NCBI GenBank assembly: GCA_035495855.1 | Contig: DATJFD010000017.1 | Span: 1-36,997 of the forward strand | From: JAHFIW01 sp035495855 | Lineage (GTDB): Bacteria > Patescibacteriota > Patescibacteriia > SG8-24 | Direction: 5' to 3' | Length of the DNA stretch: 36,997 bases | In this document: piece by piece, positions 22,681 to 29,167 of the stretch | Layout of the letters: every line of letters starts with the position of its first letter | Numbering within the stretch: position 1 is the stretch's first letter | The notes under the pieces: model-generated | Seen by the model: only the letters and a program-made list of their open reading frames with translations | What the model was told of the DNA's origin: nothing | Databases searched by the model: none | Made by a program: the position numbers and the translations under genes

Positions 22681-22683
22681 GAG

Positions 22684-22793
22684 GAGCGCCGAGCTTCAAG
22701 CGCCAAACTCCAAGCATTTGAAAAAACGAGGTCATGGACCTCGTTTTTTCATGCGCGCTCGAAGCTCGGGACTCGGAGCTCGAAGCTTCGATA
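22684..22793. repeat. Low-complexity imperfect inverted repeat 8 (GAGCTTCAAG words)
   Basis: Arms CGAGCTTCAAGCGCC... and GCGCTCGAAGCTCGG... surround a terminator; the right arm repeats GAAGCTCGGGACTCGGAGCTC. Confidence 0.72.
22721..22749. terminator. Bidirectional terminator after VanW
   Basis: AAAAAACGAGGTC-ATG-GACCTCGTTTTTT, perfect 13-bp palindrome. Confidence 0.88.
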
Positions 22794-22945
22794 ACAAAAC
22801 ACCCCACAGAGTCGCGCTCAAGAAGATCATCCGGAGGAGAATCCGAGCCGGAGCCCGAGACATCCTTCAGATGGTCCCCATGCTTGTCGTGAGCGCGAAT
22901 CTTTGGGGTGTTTTTTGCCGTCGTCGAAGGGACGCCCTGTAACAA
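22790..22945 (-). ncRNA. Candidate structured RNA, rod-shaped, unidentified
   Basis: Read on the minus strand, three nested stems close a rod: AAAACACCCCA-type outer stem (22904-22914 with 22796-22806), TGAGCGCG/CGCGCTCA (22890-22897 with 22813-22820) and GACCATC/GATGATC (22870-22876 with 22825-22831). The 3' side ends GGGGTGTTTTGTT, which can terminate transcription. A TTGACA-17-TAAGGT promoter lies just upstream. An asymmetric 13/4 internal loop sits between inner stems. The closed-rod plan recalls 6S or SRP RNAs, but I see neither the SRP apical motif nor proof of a 6S bubble. Confidence 0.5.
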
Positions 22946-22951
22946 CGCTGG

Positions 22952-22980
22952 ACCTTACCACATGTCCGGCACCCTGTCAA
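22952..22980 (-). promoter_or_regulatory. Promoter of the minus-strand RNA candidate
   Basis: TTGACA (22980-22975), 17-bp spacer, TAAGGT (22957-22952). Confidence 0.72.
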
Positions 22981-23052
22981 GGGGTCGGCCACCATCCGGC
23001 CGTGGCGGCCGCTTTTGCCCCACATAGAGCCAAAAATTGCACCACGTCAGCC

Positions 23053-23081
23053 TTGACAAGAGCGGCCTTTCGTGCTATGGT
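23053..23081 (+). promoter_or_regulatory. Promoter of the tRNA-like-ended transcript
   Basis: TTGACA, 17-bp spacer ending TGC, TATGGT: one of the best promoters in the window. Confidence 0.82.
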
Positions 23082-23087
23082 GCTTCG

Positions 23088-23340
23088 TTGCTCATCGAAC
23101 CCATTTGAGGTCTCCCCGCCATGCGGCGGGACTTCCGCCTCGAATGTGCGATATTTCGGAGGTCGCCTGGCCCGGCCGCCTTGATCAGGCTCCCGGGCGA
23201 GGAGCATCTCCTCGATGCAGGACTTTGAAAACCAGCATTCGGCAGCAGCCCTGACAAAAAACCAAACAGACGGGCAGTCGGGCCCCCACAAGGGGTCGGT
23301 CAGGGGTAGGCGCGGGTTCGACTCCCGTCGCTGCCACTAT
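23088..23340 (+). ncRNA. Candidate structured RNA with tRNA-like 3' end
   Basis: About 250 bases from the promoter. Visible hairpins: TCCCCGCC/GGCGGGA, CCTCGAA/TTCGGAGG, GAGGAG/CTCCTC, CCCC/GGGG. The 3' end carries a textbook T arm (stem 23312-23316/23324-23328, loop TTCGACT) followed by CGCTGCC-A. GGCAGC (23241-23246) can pair with GCTGCC (23330-23335) and CCCTGAC (23249-23255) with GTCAGGG (23299-23305), giving an acceptor stem, a long second helix and a T arm, the core plan of tmRNA. However, no tmRNA D-loop (GGxTTCGAC), tag reading frame or encoded CCA was found, and no tRNA anticodon arm. It may be a divergent tmRNA, a tRNA relic or a structured leader of the next gene. Confidence 0.45.
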
Positions 23341-23377
23341 TTTTCCGCTTCACGTCCACCCGCATACAGGAGGAACC

Positions 23378-23692
23378 ATGGAAAGAAAGGCATTGCATCC
23401 GAAGGATACGCCGTACGAGGCGTATGCCAGGGCGCTGCGCTTCGGCGCATACGCGCTGGCGACCCTGATCGCCAGGGACTTCGGCCTCGGGCGGGATCTC
23501 CTGATCTTCGCCCTGCATCACGCGATGTGCCGCTTCGAGGAGCTCGGCTTCCCGGAAGCGGCCGACGCGCTCGCCATGGACTGCGGCTTCAAGGTCGTCT
23601 CGGCGACGCTCGACCAGCTCGCGAACTTCGCGAGCGTCGAAACGTCACCGGTGACCGAGCGGCCGCCGTTCGACCCGAACAGACTGAACTAG
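23378..23692 (+). CDS. Uncharacterised protein, 104 aa
   Basis: MERKALHPKDTPYEAYARAL..., preceded by AGGAGGAACC. Mostly helical with two Cys (HHAMCRFEELG, MDCGFKVV). No signal peptide; the middle is moderately hydrophobic but not clearly membrane-spanning. No family recognised. It is followed 67 bases later by a second unknown gene with an equally strong ribosome site, so they are probably in one operon. The nearest promoter upstream is the one at 23053, so the structured transcript could be its leader. Confidence 0.8.
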   Translation: MERKALHPKDTPYEAYARALRFGAYALATLIARDFGLGRDLLIFALHHAMCRFEELGFPEAADALAMDCGFKVVSATLDQLANFASVETSPVTERPPFDPNRLN

Positions 23693-23759
23693 GCGCTTCT
23701 CTCTTCAACCATCAACGATCCACCGAACCATCGCACCGTCCCAGACGGAGGAGGCAGTC

Positions 23760-24260
23760 ATGCGATCCAAGCGTTCACCGTTCATCAGACTCGCAGTGGA
23801 AGCGGACCTCACCGTGTTCGTCCAGGCGTACACGAACACGACCCGCAACAACATCCGGATCCGCTTCGACGAGGGAGGCTTCATCCCCGACGGCGTGTTC
23901 CGCTACGTGGTGCGCGCGATGGCGAATCCGTCCATCGTGCCCCACGACGACCCGAAGACCGTGAAGCTCGGCGACGGCAGGATCAAGTTCCTGCGCGGCC
24001 CGGTCAAGATCGTGGCCGGCGAGCGCGACGGCGAGCTCCAGATGGAGGTCGCCATCAAGCTTCCGGACGGTACGGGCGAGGTCCGCAAGGTCCTCAACCC
24101 GGACGCCTGCGAGGAGATCGGCGTCCGGCTCCGCCAGATCGACAGCCTGCTCGACACGTTCTACGACGTCGACGACGAGGAGGACGCGCCCGTCCGCCGT
24201 CGCGCCGGCGATCCGAGAGCGAACGGGGCCACGCACCCCGCGACCGACACGTCCTCCTGA
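23760..24260 (+). CDS. Uncharacterised protein, 166 aa
   Basis: MRSKRSPFIRLAVEADLTVFVQAY..., after ACGGAGGAGGCAGTC. The first 125 residues look like a compact alpha/beta domain (FIPDGVFRYVVRAMANPSIVPHDDPKTVKLGDGRIKFLRGPVKIVAGE, VAIKLPDGTGEVRKVLNPDACEEIG); the last 30 are acidic then low-complexity (DDEEDAPVRRRAGDPRANGA). No known family, signal or catalytic motif seen. Ends the putative operon at a strong terminator. Confidence 0.8.
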   Translation: MRSKRSPFIRLAVEADLTVFVQAYTNTTRNNIRIRFDEGGFIPDGVFRYVVRAMANPSIVPHDDPKTVKLGDGRIKFLRGPVKIVAGERDGELQMEVAIKLPDGTGEVRKVLNPDACEEIGVRLRQIDSLLDTFYDVDDEEDAPVRRRAGDPRANGATHPATDTSS

Positions 24261-24291
24261 GAGGACCGCAACGCACCTTCATCACGACACC

Positions 24292-24327
24292 GACCCCTCC
24301 GCATGTTCTGCGGAGGGGTCTTCATTT
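24292..24327 (+). terminator. Terminator of the 104/166-aa operon
   Basis: GACCCCTCCGCA/TGCGGAGGGGTC, 12-bp stem with five-base loop, then TTCATTT. Confidence 0.82.
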
Positions 24328-24337
24328 ATGAAGTTAT

Positions 24338-24414
24338 GGAGTACTTGAGGACCGGAGCGATTGAGGGATGGGAACGGCACTCAGGTCCTCCATCTCTCAA
24401 TTCCTCAATTCCTT
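24338..24414. repeat. Low-complexity imperfect inverted repeat 9 (TTGAGGA words)
   Basis: Left arm GGAGTACTTGAGGACCGGAGC...GATTGAGGGATGG, right arm CTCAGGTCCTCCATCTCTCAATTCC. Confidence 0.7.
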
Positions 24415-24482
24415 CCGGTTGCCCATTCCTGGCCGGTCGGCTTTACTTTCAAAGGTCCTTTTCAGCACCCCGGAGGTGACGG

Positions 24483-25469
24483 ATGTCCGGCACGCACGGT
24501 CATGGCCACGCCCACGACCACCACGCCGGCACCGCGAAAGCGGTCTCGGTGACGCTCGTCGTCAATATCGTCATCATGATCGCGAAATGGTTCGCCTTCG
24601 CGCTGACCCGCTCCCCCTCGCTGTTCGGGGAAGCCGCGCATTCGACCGCCGACACGCTCAACCCTTTCGTCCTCTGGATCGGACAGCGGCGAAGCGCGCG
24701 CCCGGCGCACCGGCGCCACCCGCTCGGCCACGGCCGCGAAGCGTTCTTCTGGTCGCTCATCGCCGCCGAGCTGATGCTCGTGGTCGGCGCGGTGCTCACC
24801 GCCCGGCACGGCATCGAAACGCTGCTCACCGGCCGCGTCCCGCACGTCTCGCGCATCGCGCTCGCCGTGATGGGCATGGCCGCGGTCGGCGAAACGTACT
24901 CGCTGCTCGTCGTCTGGCGGAGGATGCGGAAGACCCTGCGTGCCGGCGCCCGGCTGCGCGACACCGGCAATACCATGCTGCTGGCGCTGCTCGTCGAGAA
25001 CAGCGCCGACATCCTGGGCGTCACGCTGGCCTGCGCGGGCTACGGCCTCTACGTCGCCACCGGCAACGCCGTCTGGGACGCATGCTTCTCGCTCGCCATC
25101 GCCGCGCTGCTCGGCGTCTCGTCGCTGTTCCTCATCGACCGCAGCCGTTCGCTGCTCATCGGCGAAGCGGCTCCTCCGGACGTCGAACACGCGGTCCTGC
25201 GACTGCTGCAGGCCCGCCGTTCCATCGCCGAAGTGCGGCGCATCGTGACCGTCATGCGCGGCCCCGAGGACGTCGGCTGCATCATCGTGCTGCGCTGGGA
25301 CCCGGAATGGTTCGCCGCCAAGTGGCGCGCCATCGCCGGCGGCCAGGGCCAGCCGCAGCCCCTCGTCCCGTGGGTCTTCGCGCTCACCCGCGCCGAGGCC
25401 GACGCCATCAAGGAAGAGGTCCGCGCGCACGTGCCCGCGATCACCCAGCTGCAGATAGAGATCACCTAA
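24483..25469 (+). CDS. Cation diffusion facilitator (CDF) metal transporter
   Basis: 328 residues with a His-rich N-terminus (HGHGHAHDHHAG). Five or six membrane helices; metal site helix 2 is GEAAHSTADTLNPFVLW (HxxxD) and helix 5 is ENSADILGVTLAC (ExxxD where DxxxD or HxxxD is usual). HRRHPLGHGREAFFWSLIAAELMLVVGA is the conserved loop and helix 3 of the SLC30A9-like branch. The C-terminal cytoplasmic domain (APPDVEHAVLRLLQARRSIAEVRRIVTVMRGPEDV) is a ferredoxin-like fold, as in the family. It exports zinc or a similar divalent metal in exchange for protons. CGGAGG precedes the ATG, and a 20-base leader string is shared with the gene at 32700. Single gene. Confidence 0.92.
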   Translation: MSGTHGHGHAHDHHAGTAKAVSVTLVVNIVIMIAKWFAFALTRSPSLFGEAAHSTADTLNPFVLWIGQRRSARPAHRRHPLGHGREAFFWSLIAAELMLVVGAVLTARHGIETLLTGRVPHVSRIALAVMGMAAVGETYSLLVVWRRMRKTLRAGARLRDTGNTMLLALLVENSADILGVTLACAGYGLYVATGNAVWDACFSLAIAALLGVSSLFLIDRSRSLLIGEAAPPDVEHAVLRLLQARRSIAEVRRIVTVMRGPEDVGCIIVLRWDPEWFAAKWRAIAGGQGQPQPLVPWVFALTRAEADAIKEEVRAHVPAITQLQIEIT

Positions 25470-25498
25470 AAGGCCTGACGTCATGTCAGGCCTTTTTT
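25468..25498 (+). terminator. Terminator of the CDF gene
   Basis: AAAAGGCCTGAC/GTCAGGCCTTTTTT. Confidence 0.88.
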
Positions 25499-25529
25499 CT
25501 CTCCACTCTCCACTTTCCACTCTCGACTT
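25496..25529. repeat. Low-complexity repeat 10, single arm (CTCTCCACT words)
   Basis: CTCTCCACTCTCCACTTTCC then ACTCTCGAC, abutting the clpP stop; near-identical to repeat 4 beside the SPFH stop, in the same relation to the gene. Confidence 0.7.
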
Positions 25530-26141
25530 TTACTTGATGATCTTATCGATCAACCCGTACTCCAAAGCCTCGTCCGCGGTCATGAAGTAGTCGCGGTCGG
25601 TGTCCTTCTCGACCTTCGCGAGCGGCTGGCCGCAGTTCTCCGACAGCATGCGGTTCAGCGCGTCCTTCATCTTCATGATGCGCTCGGCGCGGATCTTGAT
25701 GTCGGAAGCCTGGCCTTCGGCGCCGCCCATCACCTGGTGGATCATCACCTCGGCGTTCGGCAGCGCGAAGCGCTTGCCCTTGGCGCCGGCGGAAAGCAGC
25801 ACCGCGCCCATCGAAGCGGCCATGCCGATGCAGATGGTGGCGACGTCGGGCTTGATGTACTTCATCGTGTCGAGCATGGCGAGGCCGGCCGTGACCGAGC
25901 CGCCCGGGCTGTTGATGTAGAGCTTGATGTCCTTGGACTTGTCCTGGCTCTCGAGGAACAGGAGCTGCGCGACCACGATGTTGGCCACGTGCTCGTCGAT
26001 GGCGTCGCCGAGGAAGATGATGCGGTCCTTCAGCAGGCGCGAGTAGATGTCGTAAGCGCGCTCGCCGTGCGTCGTCTTCTCGATGACGGTCGGGATGAGA
26101 TACTGCGACATCTGGGACCTGATCTCGTAAGGATTGGACAT
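25530..26141 (-). CDS. clpP: ATP-dependent Clp protease proteolytic subunit
   Basis: 203 residues from ATG 26141 (MSNPYEIRSQMSQYLIPTVIE); ATG 26111 (MSQYLIPTV) is an alternative, and the much longer open frame upstream crosses the promoter. The catalytic triad is complete: Ser in CIGMAASMGAVLL, His in AEVMIHQVMGG and Asp in DTDRDYFMTADEALEYGLID. YINSPGGSVTAGLAM is the typical oxyanion strand. Length matches the family. The subunit forms the 14-mer barrel served by ClpX or ClpA/C ATPases, none of which is in this window. No ribosome site is visible. Own promoter, divergent from the lipoprotein island. Confidence 0.97.
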   Translation of the reverse strand: MSNPYEIRSQMSQYLIPTVIEKTTHGERAYDIYSRLLKDRIIFLGDAIDEHVANIVVAQLLFLESQDKSKDIKLYINSPGGSVTAGLAMLDTMKYIKPDVATICIGMAASMGAVLLSAGAKGKRFALPNAEVMIHQVMGGAEGQASDIKIRAERIMKMKDALNRMLSENCGQPLAKVEKDTDRDYFMTADEALEYGLIDKIIK

Positions 26142-26203
26142 AGGAGTGGCGAAGTACCGAACGGTTGAGTGACTGAGCGATCGATGGTGTCGAAGTTGTC
26201 TGC

Positions 26204-26233
26204 AGTATATCGCCGACGGGCCCGCCTGTACAA
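26204..26233 (-). promoter_or_regulatory. Promoter of clpP
   Basis: Minus strand TTGTAC, 18-bp spacer, TATACT (26209-26204). Leader about 60 bases. Confidence 0.72.
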
Positions 26234-26255
26234 CGGCCGGAAGGGGCCGCCAGCC

Positions 26256-26284
26256 TTGACCTGGGGCCCTGTTACGGCTTATGT
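26256..26284 (+). promoter_or_regulatory. Promoter of the first lipoprotein gene
   Basis: TTGACC, 17-bp spacer, TTATGT; its -35 is 22 bases from the clpP -35 on the other strand. Confidence 0.68.
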
Positions 26285-26316
26285 TGCACGCAGCACATTC
26301 CCAAAGGAGGATGCAC

Positions 26317-26991
26317 ATGACCATGAGAACGACGACGTTCGCGCTTCTTTCAGCGTTGGCGCTCGCCGCGGCCACCGGCTGCGGTTCGGGCGATGACGGA
26401 CCGGGCGGGGGCACGACCCTCGCGCTGCGCATGGAACCCGCCCAGCAGGGCGTGGATTCATCCTGCGCCCAGGCGGGCAGCTCCTGCGAGTGCCCGAACG
26501 GCGCCTACGCCCGGCTCACGCTGGTGGCGCACGCATCCGACGGCAGCGAGGTCGCGGTCGACCCCGGCGCCGTGCAGTGGTCGAGCAGCGACTCCGCCTC
26601 GGTCGAGGTGATCGCGGACGGCGCCGCCGCCGACGTCGGCGGGTTGCGCGACTGGTTCGATGCGAACGGCTCCGAGCCGTCCGCGACGATCACCGCCAGC
26701 TACCAAGGCAAGCAAGCCTCGATGCCGGTCACCGTGGTCATCAACGCCTCGGGCGACTGGCAGGCCAGGCTCGACAACGGGTTTTCATACCTCCTGTCCC
26801 TGCAGCAGTCCGGACGCGCGGTGACCGACACCGGCACCGGCTACGGCGGCAGCATCGCGGGCAACGCGCTCACGCTGACCGTCTCCGGCATCAACGTGAA
26901 CGCGACCTTCTCGTCGCGCACGCAAGTGAACGGCACGTACGCGTCCTCCTCCGGAGGGCTCCACGGCACGCTCACCTGCACCAAGCAATGA
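26317..26991 (+). CDS. Exported lipoprotein with Ig-like and C-terminal beta domains, paralogue 1
   Basis: 224 residues from ATG 26317, six bases after AGGAGG. A signal peptide (MRTTTFALLSALALAAATGC) ends in a lipobox with C-GSGDDG after it, so it is probably lipid-anchored. Residues ~30-145 look like a bacterial Ig-like fold (LTLVAHASDGSEVAVDPGAVQWSSSDSASVEVI ... ATITASYQGKQASMPVTVVI); ~147-224 is a short beta domain (NASGDWQARLDNG, ISGINVNATFSSRTQVNGTY). Two Cys in SSCAQAGSSCECPNG and one in the last residues (TLTCTKQ). The next gene has the same plan: DWFD phrase, NA(S/A)GxW, GRxV, F(S/T)SR, GTY. Function unknown; binding or surface role likely. Confidence 0.87.
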   Translation: MTMRTTTFALLSALALAAATGCGSGDDGPGGGTTLALRMEPAQQGVDSSCAQAGSSCECPNGAYARLTLVAHASDGSEVAVDPGAVQWSSSDSASVEVIADGAAADVGGLRDWFDANGSEPSATITASYQGKQASMPVTVVINASGDWQARLDNGFSYLLSLQQSGRAVTDTGTGYGGSIAGNALTLTVSGINVNATFSSRTQVNGTYASSSGGLHGTLTCTKQ

Positions 26992-26997
26992 CTTTTG

Positions 26998-27022
26998 GAC
27001 GGCCTGCGGGCCGTCTTTTTTT
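26998..27022 (+). terminator. Terminator of lipoprotein 1
   Basis: GACGGCC/GGCCGTC then seven T. Confidence 0.85.
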
Positions 27023-27092
27023 AAGGGAAATAGGGGGAAAGGATGAGAGGGGAAAAGGCCCTCTTCCCCTCTTCACCTCTTTACCTTTCCAC
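27021..27092. repeat. Low-complexity imperfect inverted repeat 11 (AAGGGGAAA words)
   Basis: Purine arm AAGGGAAATAGGGGGAAAGG... and pyrimidine arm CCTCTTCCCCTCTTCACCTC...TTTCC. Confidence 0.75.
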
Positions 27093-27148
27093 CTTCGTCT
27101 GCGAAGGTGCCTGCAGGTCTTTTTTCAAGCCCAAAAGAGGAGTCATCC

Positions 27149-27835
27149 ATGCGCTGGCCCTCCCGCCGCCTCCTGCTCGCCGCTGTTTTGGCGGCCATCG
27201 CGTCCGTTTCCACCTTCTCCGGCTGCGCTTCGGAACCGCCGAACGTCGCTTCGCTGGAGTTCGCGTCACAGGACATCGAGAACGGCATGCTGCCCATCCG
27301 CAAGGACGGCAGCGCGCTCGTCGGCGTCGTCGTCCGCGACGGCGAAGGACATTCCGTCGAGCTCGACGCGTCCGAGTTCGTCTGGGAGTCCGACGACCCC
27401 GCGCTCGACGTGAAGGGCCTCGGCAACGCGGCCCTCATCACCGGCAAGGCCGACTGGTTCGACACCGTCCCCGACGGCGGCGACCCGGCGACCGCGCACG
27501 AGCCGCGCGCCAACCTCATCGTCACCTACCATCAGGGCCAGGGCGACGAGGTCAGCGCCTCCATCCCCGTCGCCATCGTGCTCAACGCCGCAGGGCGCTG
27601 GCACGCGTCGGTGAGCGGGCTCGGCGACCAGACGCTCACGCTCGATCAGCACGGGCGTCACGTGAGCTACACCGCCACGACCGGCGACCTCGCCGGCACC
27701 ATCGACGGCGACCAGTTCACCCTCTCCCAGCAGGGCTTCATGCTGGTCGGCACGTTCACCTCGCGCGAGGCCATCTCCGGCACCTACACCGGTCCTGGCG
27801 GCGTCACGGGCACGTGGTCCGCTTCCAGAGAATAG
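27149..27835 (+). CDS. Exported lipoprotein, paralogue 2
   Basis: 228 residues from ATG 27149 (AGAGGAG upstream; the frame from 27107 is longer but lacks a site). Signal peptide RRLLLAAVLAAIASVSTFSGC with a good lipobox (FSGC). The body has the same plan as the preceding lipoprotein: Ig-like half (LDASEFVWESDDPALDVKG ... ADWFDTVP ... IVTYHQGQGDEVSASIPVAIVL), then NAAGRWHASVSG, GRHVSYTATTGDLAGTIDG, GTFTSREAISGTY and GGVTGTWSA. Identity is modest but motif order is the same, so this is an old duplication. Apart from the lipidated one, it lacks the Cys of paralogue 1. The leader holds a CACCTTCG/CGAAGGTG hairpin followed by TCTTTTTTC. Confidence 0.87.
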   Translation: MRWPSRRLLLAAVLAAIASVSTFSGCASEPPNVASLEFASQDIENGMLPIRKDGSALVGVVVRDGEGHSVELDASEFVWESDDPALDVKGLGNAALITGKADWFDTVPDGGDPATAHEPRANLIVTYHQGQGDEVSASIPVAIVLNAAGRWHASVSGLGDQTLTLDQHGRHVSYTATTGDLAGTIDGDQFTLSQQGFMLVGTFTSREAISGTYTGPGGVTGTWSASRE

Positions 27836-27842
27836 GTCCACC

Positions 27843-27871
27843 GACCCCGCGTCAGACGCGGGGTCTTTTTT
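27843..27871 (+). terminator. Terminator of lipoprotein 2
   Basis: GACCCCGCGT/ACGCGGGGTC then six T. Confidence 0.88.
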
Positions 27872-27937
27872 AAGGGGGAAAGGGGTAAAAGGAAAGAGTC
27901 CGGCGTCTTTATCCCTTTGCCCCTCTTCCCCTTTCGG
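27869..27937. repeat. Low-complexity imperfect inverted repeat 12 (AAGGGG words)
   Basis: AAGGGGGAAAGGGGTAAAAGG paired with CTTTATCCCTTTGCCCC, CTTCCCCTTT. Confidence 0.72.
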
Positions 27938-27951
27938 GCCGCCTTGCCCAT

Positions 27952-27979
27952 TTGACGCCCCCGGCTCGCTTGCTATGCT
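27952..27979 (+). promoter_or_regulatory. Promoter of the trypsin-like protease gene
   Basis: TTGACG, 16-bp spacer ending TTGC, TATGCT. Confidence 0.8.
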
Positions 27980-28026
27980 CGATTTCAGGAGGTTCTTTCA
28001 CCTATTTTCGCCAAAGAAGGTGTCCC

Positions 28027-28827
28027 ATGACGAAAACGGGGCCCACGCTGTACCTTTCGGTGCTGTGCTGCCTGCTGCTTTCGCTCTCCGGTTGCGCGAC
28101 CGTATCCGGCGCCCGCCATGACCTCGTCCGTTACGGCGAGAACAGCGACGCGACCTACCGGATCGACGTGACCAGCGGCCACGGCTCCGGCGTGGTCGTC
28201 TCCGCGGAAGGGCACATTCTGACCTGCTACCACGTGGTCGAGGACGAGGCTTCGGTCTCGATCTCGATCTACGAGGGCGGGCCCGGCGTGCACGTCTATA
28301 CGGCGACCGTCCTCGCCACCGATCGCGTCCATGACATGGCGCTGCTCAAGATCGACCGCCGATTCCGCGCTCCCGCGGTGATCGCGGACATGGACGAGCT
28401 GCATCCCGGCGACTCGCTGTACAACGTGGGGTATCCCTACGACTTCGGCGAGATGACGGGCCGCGGCTACATCATGCGGCTGCACTACTCCACCACGGAG
28501 CTGAGCACCCCGCTGAGCGACATGATCCTCGCGGACCTGCCCGACGGCCCCGGCACGTCCGGCTCCGGCGTCTACCTGTCCTCCAACGGACACCTCGCCG
28601 GCCAGATGCGCATGATGATCGCCGTCGGACGACGCGGCATGCCGCCCATGGTGGTACGCGCGCTCACGCCCGCGAACATGCTCCGGCGCTTCCTCGTCGC
28701 CAACCGCGTTCCGTTCCCGCACGCGGACGGCACCGTCGAGGAGTACGCTCCGCTCCCTCCGGCGCCGCACCCCGCGCCGACCGGCAGCGCGCGAGCCGCA
28801 CCCTCTCCCCCGCCCGCCTCACACTGA
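28027..28827 (+). CDS. Trypsin-like serine protease, lipoprotein, intact triad
   Basis: 266 residues from ATG 28027 (upstream frame crosses the promoter). Signal peptide with lipobox LSGC (Cys23). The trypsin-fold core has all three catalytic residues: His69 in GHILTCYHVVED, Asp103 in DRVHDMALLKID and Ser178 in GPGTSGSGVYL. Strand patterns (GSGVVVSAEGHIL, NGHLAGQMRMMI) match S1 proteases of the HtrA/trypsin type, but no PDZ domain follows; the last 35 residues are Pro/Ala-rich (PLPPAPHPAPTG). Probably a membrane-anchored extracytoplasmic protease. Three related proteins without triads follow at 31036, 31850 and 32700, so this may be the only active member. Confidence 0.93.
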   Translation: MTKTGPTLYLSVLCCLLLSLSGCATVSGARHDLVRYGENSDATYRIDVTSGHGSGVVVSAEGHILTCYHVVEDEASVSISIYEGGPGVHVYTATVLATDRVHDMALLKIDRRFRAPAVIADMDELHPGDSLYNVGYPYDFGEMTGRGYIMRLHYSTTELSTPLSDMILADLPDGPGTSGSGVYLSSNGHLAGQMRMMIAVGRRGMPPMVVRALTPANMLRRFLVANRVPFPHADGTVEEYAPLPPAPHPAPTGSARAAPSPPPASH

Positions 28828-28838
28828 GCGGGCAAACC

Positions 28839-28869
28839 AAAAGCGGTCCTCGGACCGCTTTTTTCTTTT
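28839..28869 (+). terminator. Terminator of the protease gene
   Basis: AAAAGCGGTCC/GGACCGCTTTTTT. Confidence 0.88.
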
Positions 28870-28879
28870 CGATTTTTCC

Positions 28880-29150
28880 GGACCCGCATCAAGTACGGGG
28901 TGACACGACAGGCACCATCGAAGCCGAGCTCAGAGATCCTGCGAGAAATCCGGCCCGTCCGTACATTGGCGACTGACCGCGCCACGAAGGCCGGATTTGC
29001 ATTCCCCTCCCATCCAGCCGCCGGCGTTCATGCAGCGAAGCGCGGGTGGCGCGGCGAACGGGGACCCCGACTCCCCGCAGTGCCCCGGCTCGGAGGCCGG
29101 GGCCGAGGACGAGTCGGGGTGGTCGCCGCGACAGGACCAGCGCCGTCCTC
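28880..29150 (+). repeat. Dispersed hairpin element, copy C (long form)
   Basis: GACCCGCATCAAGTACGGGG, then GCACCATCGAAGCCGAGCTC, AAATCCGGCC...GGCCGGATTT, and the tail CGCGGGTGGCGCGG, CGAACGGGGACCCCG, GTCGGGGTGGTCG, CGACAGGACC. Collinear with copy B on the other strand; several bases in the first palindrome have drifted. Confidence 0.75.
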
Positions 29151-29167
29151 AGAAAGGGACCGCGAAA

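Larger units (their letters stand above)
22681..23377. other. Gene-free gap with RNA candidates and divergent promoters
   Basis: No supported protein gene in 697 bases. Contents in order: a low-complexity inverted repeat with bidirectional terminator, a minus-strand structured RNA candidate with promoter, a palindromic spacer (GGCC-rich, 22984-23012), a plus-strand consensus promoter and a structured transcript ending in a tRNA-like T arm. Confidence 0.7.
28828..29167. other. Gene-free gap with terminator and dispersed element copy C
   Basis: Contains the protease terminator and the long dispersed hairpin element. Open frames through this stretch are GC-rich pass-throughs without ribosome sites. 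Confidence 0.72.

Noticed and set aside
23088..23340. Annotation as an ordinary tRNA or standard tmRNA
   Set aside because: No anticodon arm, D-loop, tag peptide frame or CCA could be found; only the T arm and acceptor-like pairing are clear.
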